Source: Chrysopilus asiliformis
Taxonomy: Eukaryota > Arthropoda > Insecta > Diptera > Rhagionidae
Reading direction: 5' to 3'
Assembly: GCA_964034945.1 (NCBI GenBank)
Contig: OZ035961.1
Span: forward strand, 44,504,184-44,568,183
Length of the DNA: 64,000 nucleotides
Below are positions 57,623-64,000 of this stretch, piece by piece. Under the pieces are notes generated by a model, which was not told the DNA's origin, made no database searches, and saw only the letters and a program-made list of their open reading frames with translations. The position numbers and the translations under genes were made by a program. Each line of letters starts with the position of its first letter. The stretch's first letter is position 1.

Positions 57623-59596
57623 TTTTTCATTGTGGCCGTTGTGTACAATTAGGTGTCAGGTCTTTTTGACTGACGTGGTAGTTAGAGTGTTAAGTTTTTT
57701 ACTTTTTTTTAAATGTTGTTAGATTACGTGTTGTTAAGTGTTGTTAGATTAATATGAATTAACCTTTATTCTGCAACTTGCAATAATCAAGTGGGAAAAA
57801 ATCTTGATGGGTTGAGAATACAGCTAATGTAAGAAAGGAGTAGGAGTAGTTTAGTTAGATTTTAAACAAACAAATTCTTTAAAGATACGGCCTTAGGGCA
57901 TAAACTGGTCACTCAACGGATTTACTGGCATTCTAAAGTTTCACCGGCATGTCGCAACCATGTACAAGACTCCGTAAATAAATGTATATTTAATAAAATT
58001 TAATGGCACTGTTGTAGGATTTTATGAGGCTTTATGTCTATGATATAAGGACAAAATACGAGCTATTCATGTAAATGTTCAAGGTTTTACGACTAGAAAA
58101 TTTAATTAGAAGCTTATTTGCACAAAGCTGTCATATTCTCAAAAGCAAAATACGCCAAACAGATATTATATAAAATATTGAATCCCAAGAGCAAAATATT
58201 CACCATGAGAACTTTTACAATAGCTAAATAATTGATTAATTAAGTAAGAAGACTTTACACACGACGCGAAAAATTACTTAATTAAAAAGATGTAAAACCC
58301 TCGAGTAAACGATTTCCGTGTAAAATTTCATACACCTTTAAAATATATCTATATGGGATTATGGCAGTAATTCAAAGAGAAATTTGTCTTTCGCATCTTT
58401 AGAAGTGTCCAATATAAATTTCCTTTAAAAAAGGACTCCCATAAATTGAAAGCATAGCACCGAAACTTCCTATACTCCGTATCTGACTCTACTAACTCCA
58501 TTTTTAACAGGTACGCTATTTTGCCAATCCCTACGCTAAAATAAAATAAGGTAAGAGTTAAGTTAATTATTTTCTGTAAAAAGGGTTAACCATAAACACG
58601 TAATGTCTTTAATGAAAGGAAAAATCATAAATCACATTAAAAAAAATAAAAGTCAGGTTTCTTAACCACCACAAACGCATAAATCTTACAAAATGTAAAC
58701 ATAAAGAAAATGCTTTCATGATTTAGTTTCTCTTTGGCTCAAAGCACTAGACGAATCCCTAAAAAACTGAAATCAATAAGAAACTTATTTGGGGAATCCT
58801 TAAAGTGTTTTTTCTTCTTCTTCTTAGAATTGCGTGCCGAGAATTTTCTATATCAGGTCTAGTCAACCATACGGAGATGAAAAATTACGATTACTTTTTT
58901 TCTTGTCATGAATGCGCACATCGATCATGTCCAGTGATTTTGCAAGCACTTTTTCCTCTCACTTATTAAATATATTTTATCCGAATTTTGATGTGTTGTC
59001 TTGAAGTGTGTTATATAATCCATAAATGTCAGTTTATAGACTAAAAATTATTTTTTAAGAACAAAAAATCATGTAATTTTAATGTGTGAAAAAACGTTTT
59101 AATTAAACATACAAACTTCTATCTACCTTGTGGAAAGATCACACCTTTCTTACATTTTTAAATCATATATACACATAGAAAAAAGGTAAATATCGTGACT
59201 ATTACAGAAATTGTTCATTTCAATTAACCAAGTAATAAAAATCGATTTTTGCTTTTTTGAAAAAAATATTTATTCTAACACAATTTTAAAGTCATTGTCT
59301 TATAATTATGTAACTAAATATTATTAGTTTTTTTTACCTATGAAATATGTATGTATTTTAAGTTTTATTGCTCAATAAAACTGCATATGTATATATTTCA
59401 TCTTACACGGTTTTCGGATAACATGGAACGTATCCCCAATTTTACTATAGGAATAATATCTTTTTTTACACGAATTTTTCTACCGTGTAAAAAAGAGTTG
59501 GGTGTAATTACAACTATTTAGTAGTAAAATTTACTATTTTGTGGTTAAATTGGCTTTTTTTGTAATTTTTTAGTAATAGTCACAATTCTCCACTAT
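57623..59596. other. unassigned AT-rich DNA
   Basis: No gene or element ends were recognised. Confidence 0.35.
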
Positions 59597-59664
59597 AGAT
59601 TTACTGTTTATAGTTAGATTTACTGTTTATAGTTAGATTTACTGTTTATAGTTAGATTTACTGT
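59597..59664 (+). repeat. 19-bp tandem repeat, about 3.5 units
   Basis: AGATTTACTGTTTATAGTT repeats without change three times, with a partial fourth unit. Confidence 0.85.
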
Positions 59665-59797
59665 TTTTTTTCTCATCATGTATGATTCTAGTTTTTTATT
59701 GAAATTTGAAATTACCTCAGCATGTGTGGTTCTAGTTATTTCCTAATTCCTGTTATTTCTTGAGATTTGAGCTCAAAGGCCCTATTTGTGTTATCAT

Positions 59798-60518
59798 TAA
59801 GGCTCCCATCTATCCTGTATTTTACAGGTTTATCCTGTATTTTTGAGTGTAATCCTGTATTTTTTTTCTATCCTGTATTTTTCCTGTATTTTTTTTCGAT
59901 CCTGTTTTTTTTTCAAAAACCTGTATTTATCCTGTATTTGCCTGTATAACCGAGATTTAATGAGGAAAATATCGTATATCGTTCCTGTTTTGCTCAGACT
60001 AGCACAAATGTTATGAACAGCGACTAGAGATTAAATAGCCTCTCGCAAGAAACAAGCTGGTAACACTGTACAAGATATTATTACAGTTCGTTTTGTGTCC
60101 GAATATAAATTTTATATTCAATTTATAAACTGAAACATTGAAACATTAAAAGCGATTCTCACGATCAAAACTAATATGAAACTATCTTGCTTGGAATTCT
60201 ATTAATTCCTGACGTCGCAGCCGGAAATGCTTCGGAAAATAGCTTCTAAAGACAAATACAACACGTGAGTTGATAATAAAACTCTCGAAATTGACAATGA
60301 CGACAAAAGCAATGATTTTACATTTAATCAATGATACAATAATAATTACATTCACAAGTGTATTGCATTTTTTATGTAAATTTTTTTCAAATAAATGACT
60401 TGGAACTGTATCCTGTATTTATCCTGTATTTTGAAAAATTTATACTGTAAAATCCTGTAAAATCCTTAATTTTCGCAGGCTTATCCTGTATTTTAGCCAA
60501 AATGAGATGGGAGCCTTA
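59798..60518. mobile_element. hAT MITE with ATCCTGTATTT motif arrays
   Basis: The exact 8-bp duplication GTTATCAT is at 59790-59797 and 60519-60526. The TIR is TAAGGCTCCCATC. ATCCTGTATTT occurs about ten times near the two ends, as expected for transposase-binding subterminal repeats of hAT elements. No transposase. Confidence 0.9.
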
Positions 60519-60554
60519 GTTATCATAGTTAATATACCTGTCAGTCCATTTTAC

Positions 60555-60990
60555 TTATCTTAAATAACTTATCTTAAATAACTCGAGAACAACGCGTTAA
60601 CCGAACAATTTGAGTCTTACAAAAATCGTTGTTTTCCTTCACTTTTTGGAAAGTATCGTTAACTATAACGGGCACCTCCCAAAATTTTTCACAACCTATG
60701 CGTTTTTAGGAAAAAATGAATATAACCAAATTTAGAGGATATGAAAATTTCTACAGATTCTGCGTTAACGGTTTTTACTTGTTTCTAACGATTCTCAATA
60801 TATTTCATAAAGATTAAGTTTGTTGAAAATTTCTCGGAACTATACGCTTTTGAGAACAAATACAAACAAGTTCAAAGAAAATAAAATTTCCTGCATTTTT
60901 TCCTTCAACAGTTTTTACGTATCTTTGAGATATTTGAAAAAAAAAAACATTATTTTTTACAATTTTTTCCGAAATTTAATATTGCAGGAA
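60555..60990 (+). repeat. repeat family F3 copy
   Basis: ACCTATGCGTTTTTAGGAAA, GGATATGAAAATTTCTACA and TCTTTGAGATATTTGAAAAA phrases match those of 37730-38140. Confidence 0.4.
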
Positions 60991-61315
60991 AAAGTTTTGT
61001 GTTGATCACAATTGATATATTTTTTGTATTAAACGTGACCGAGATTTGGATAGCTACTATGTCAGGGTTTTTCGCACATGAGTCCTAGTTTTCTAAAATT
61101 TGTTAGGAAAACCTAACAATAATAGGTAATATTTTTTTTCAAAATCGACTTAATACATAGTAATCAAAATTCGTGATTAGTTTATTCGTGACAATAATTT
61201 GAAGTGCTAATTTCAACTTTTCCACCCCATCCGAAGTCAGTTTCTACCTAAATCTACTTGGATGCCTAATCTAATTTTAACATGTTTATAAAATCTTAAT
61301 TGCCACTTTAGCACA

Positions 61316-62361
61316 CACTCTAAATGGTTTGTGTGAATTCACACTAAATTTTGTTGCAAAAAACTCATTTTTTGTAGTATTTTCACACTTCTGATGTGTG
61401 ATTTCCAACATTCGCGTGAAATCTCTATTTTTGAGTGATTTCACTACAAAATTTGTGTGATTTCCAACAGGAGAATATGGAATTTGTGTGATTTCACACA
61501 ATGGAAGTGAAATACGTCACAGCAGATAGTAAAATCCAACAGGAGTGTGATTTCACTACAAATTCTGAGTGAAAACCGTCGTCTTTAATAGTAAAAAACC
61601 AGCTTTTGATCATTCTTAATTGACAGTTTTGAAGGGTAAGACCCCAATAGACTTAAAGTTTGCACACAGACTTAACTCCGGTGACAATACAATATTTTTA
61701 TGACTTCGCCCTTGTAAGGATAGCGGAAGCGGAAGGTCCTTCAAGGATAAGGTGATTGACATCAACCTTTTCCTCAAGTTTTTCGGACAAAAACTCATTT
61801 AAGGGTTTTCGGGATCGCTGAATCATGTTCTGGAGCCAAAAAGTTCGTCAGGACATATCAAAGGCAAGGATATATATTCGAAAACTAAAAAGTAAATACA
61901 TAAAAAAAGTTAAAAAAAATTTTTTTAAAGAAAAGTATTAGGGAAAAAATAATCAGAAATAAAAGCGAAATAAATATTTAATTTATTTTATTTTTATGCT
62001 TTTTTCTCGCTTTTATTTCTGATACACGGTGTTCAAAATATTTTTTTTTCTTTTCAGTACATTTTTTTAATAAAAGCTTTTTATAGATTTTAATAAAAGC
62101 TTTTTAGTGAAATCGCACACATCTTGTGTGAAATCGCACTCATTTTGTGTGAAATCGCACACATTTTGTGTGAATTCACTATTCTTTTCTTGATTTTTTG
62201 TGTGAAATCACTTCATATTTTGTTGGAATTCACGCTGATTTTTGTGTGAATTCACGCTCTATTTTCCAATCACACTTAAGTGTGAAATCACTACATTTAA
62301 TGTAGGAAACCCAGATTCCTACATTAAATGTAGTGAAATCCAACAGAAATCAATTAGAGTG
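61316..62361. mobile_element. CACTC-ended element H1, with nested repeat B
   Basis: The ends CACTCTAAATGGTTTGTGTG and, reversed, CACTCTAATTGATTTCTGTT are flanked by CA (61314-61315, 62362-62363). Long subterminal zones repeat TGTGTGAAATC and its complement. The right end holds a hairpin (CTACATTTAATGTAGG and its mirror, 62289-62337). A piece of repeat B is inserted in the middle. No coding. Confidence 0.75.
61620..62100. mobile_element. diverged repeat B copy nested in H1
   Basis: Left part (minus strand) has the GGATAA..CCTTCCG..TTATCCTTAC theme and ACAATATTTTTATGACTTCG, as in the unique end of repeat B. The right part has the B hairpin words TTTCTGATACACGGTGTTC and AATAAAAGCTTTTTA. It is a strongly diverged, shortened copy. 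Confidence 0.5.
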
Positions 62362-62710
62362 CATCCTTACCCTCGCAATGTACGCCTACACTGGTATACG
62401 AATCCCCACAAATCTACCAGTGCAGCATCTTTCTGTTTTAAAACCGAATTTATGCCGCATCTTCCTGTTTTAAAGCTGCTGGACCGATTTTGACCATTTA
62501 CGATTTCGAAGACTTATTTTTTTTTTTAAATTGGTACATATCAGATTTTAAGTTTCTAACTCACTGTTTTGTGGAGATATAGTGTCCATGAATTCTTGAC
62601 ATGTTAAGTGTCCTGGTCCAATTATTTGTTTTAGTGCGACTCGGTTCTGTGCATTCCAATAGTAGAGCCAATACAATTAGCCTAATAAAATACAATAACA
62701 TTTATGGCTA

Positions 62711-62962
62711 CACTCTAATTGATTTCTGTTGGATTTCACTACATTTAATGTAGGAATCTGGGTTTCCTACATTAAATGTAGTGATTTCACACTTAAGTGT
62801 GATTGGAAAATAGAGCGTGAATTCACACAAAAATCAGCGTGAATTCCAACAAAATATGAATTGATTTCACACAAAAAATCAACAAAAGAATAGTGAATTC
62901 ACACAAAATGTGTGCGATTTCAAACAAAATTTTGTGTGATTTCACACAAACCATTTAGAGTG
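62711..62962. mobile_element. CACTC-ended element H2
   Basis: It begins CACTCTAATTGATTTCTGTT and ends in the complement of CACTCTAAATGG, flanked by TA (62709-62710, 62963-62964). Bases 62716-62870 are the reverse complement of 62205-62355 in H1, so H2 is a short, inverted sister. At 252 bp it is a MITE. Confidence 0.8.
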
Positions 62963-62964
62963 TA

Positions 62965-63858
62965 TACCATATAGGATATGGAATTTGATATATGTATACT
63001 GCAATTTTTTTGAATTTACTATTATTTTGAGTCTCCACCTACTACTATTCCGAGAACATCAAGGTGCGGCCCTTATCTAAACACGATAAAAACAAGACCG
63101 AATAGCATTTGGAATGGGGAAACTCATTTATTTTACTGAAAGTACTTTTCTTAAGAATCACTATGCCGGTGAGAACGATTTAGCAATGCGGTGATGAATG
63201 GAAGACGTTTATCTTTGAAAATGGTTACAACAATGGGCTCTCGCTCCTATAACCTCAAAATAACACGAATCTTAGAAAAAGTGAGTTTTTTCATCGGCAT
63301 TTTCAATTTTCCACATACCAAACGCTAGCACTATGGCAAATGATGCGAGTAAGGTGAAGTAGTCAAACCCAGACACATTTTTAATAAGAAAAATGACATA
63401 TGCCGACGATGAGTAAACTCTATTTCGGGTGTAAAAACAATGTTGAAGGAAGCTGCCAAAAGTCGGAACCTATTCAGTTTTCAGTCATTCCTCAATAGAC
63501 AAATATTTCATGTAAGGTGTGAGAGAGGCGAAGAAATGTCTCTGCGTACTGAAGTAAAAAGACACAAACGAAATAATTCCATCGACAGTGGGAGTAAAAA
63601 TAATATAATTAGGATTTATATTCTTTTATTATTTTTTGAGGTAAATTTTTTCGGAAATGACTATAGATTTTGATGAAATCTGGGCCTTTTTAGTTTTCGG
63701 AAACAAAATTGCGAAAGCGCTAGGTCCCATTTTCGGGACAATTCGGTAAGGTCCTGTGAGAATAACGGTTTTTTCTATCGATAAGCGTTCGCGAGATATT
63801 TAAGGGCGTTTTTACCCTATAACATTTTTTTCTATTTTGTTAATTCTCGTTTGCCCTA
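62965..63858. other. unassigned DNA
   Basis: The frame at 63440-63673 has no known motif and was not accepted. No element ends were found. Confidence 0.35.
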
Positions 63859-64000
63859 CACTGAGGGAAAAAACAATGTGAAATGATATGAAACGTGAAT
63901 GATTTCACTATTTTCACTATAAAACGGCGCCATTGCGAGTTATTGTAAAATTTACATTGAAAAATGCATTTTTGATATGGTGTTCAATGTAAATACCCAA
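63859..64000 (+). mobile_element. left end of another CACTG-ended element, cut by the window
   Basis: CACTGAGGGAAAAAACAATG follows TA at 63857-63858 and is succeeded by repeated words such as GTGAAATGAT, TTTCACTATTTTCACTAT and CATTGAAAAATGCA, the same build as the ends of the elements at 51414 and 61316. The other end is outside the window. Confidence 0.5.

Noticed and set aside
63440..63673. 77-codon frame
   Set aside because: No recognisable motif or splice/promoter support.

Overview
This is an AT-rich, gene-poor eukaryotic window dominated by transposable elements. It looks like an insect, most probably a fly. The clearest clue is a repeat found eight times that has the layout of DINE-1/INE-1 Helentron-derived elements (HINEs) of Diptera: a TTTATACCCG... 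start, a GTCC/GTCT microsatellite, subterminal inverted repeats and a terminal stem-loop. Two rosa-like (DD41D) mariner relics, a maT-like (DD37D) relic, a Merlin relic, several hAT elements with 8-bp target-site duplications (TSDs) and a TTAA-flanked piggyBac-like MITE fit an insect too. The species cannot be named from the sequence.

Only one stretch looks like host coding sequence: the 3' terminal exon at 752-1458, with a clear splice acceptor, a His/Gln-rich tract and a stop. Its gene was not recognised. Every other protein similarity belongs to broken transposon genes.

Layout. 1-2 kb: HINE in an intron, terminal exon, 81-bp hAT MITE carrying a possible polyA signal. 2-8 kb: HINE-like fragments, a pogo/Tigger relic, a TIR element holding a rosa mariner, a tRNA-like SINE and a TA-flanked element with a THAP-like ORF. 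8.7-10 kb: two tandem copies of a TIR element. 16-18 kb: a very regular 46-bp minisatellite between a TATA box and a polyA signal. 20.6-25.5 kb: Merlin relic split by a HINE, a HINE split by hairpin repeat B, and a rosa mariner with very long TIRs. 26.9-30.4 kb: two foldback elements, the second a 1.8-kb nearly perfect hairpin with hAT ends. 31-41 kb: HINEs, hAT elements, maT relic, piggyBac-like MITE. 41-51 kb: mostly unassigned AT-rich DNA with a nested hAT, a HINE, a MITE and a hairpin. 51.4-54.2 kb: a CACTG-ended element with pieces of a multi-exon C2H2 zinc-finger gene. 55-64 kb: repeat B, HINE, hAT, and CACTC/CACTG-ended elements, one running off the window.

The genes form no pathway. 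The window is a record of successive insertions, several of which are clean enough to give element boundaries. The items most worth following are the 1.8-kb hAT foldback (possible source of long dsRNA), the CACTG element with its zinc-finger gene, the family of CACT-ended elements with 2-bp TSDs, and the 46-bp array with its own promoter-like and polyA-like flanks. All assignments were made by eye; none has been searched against a database.
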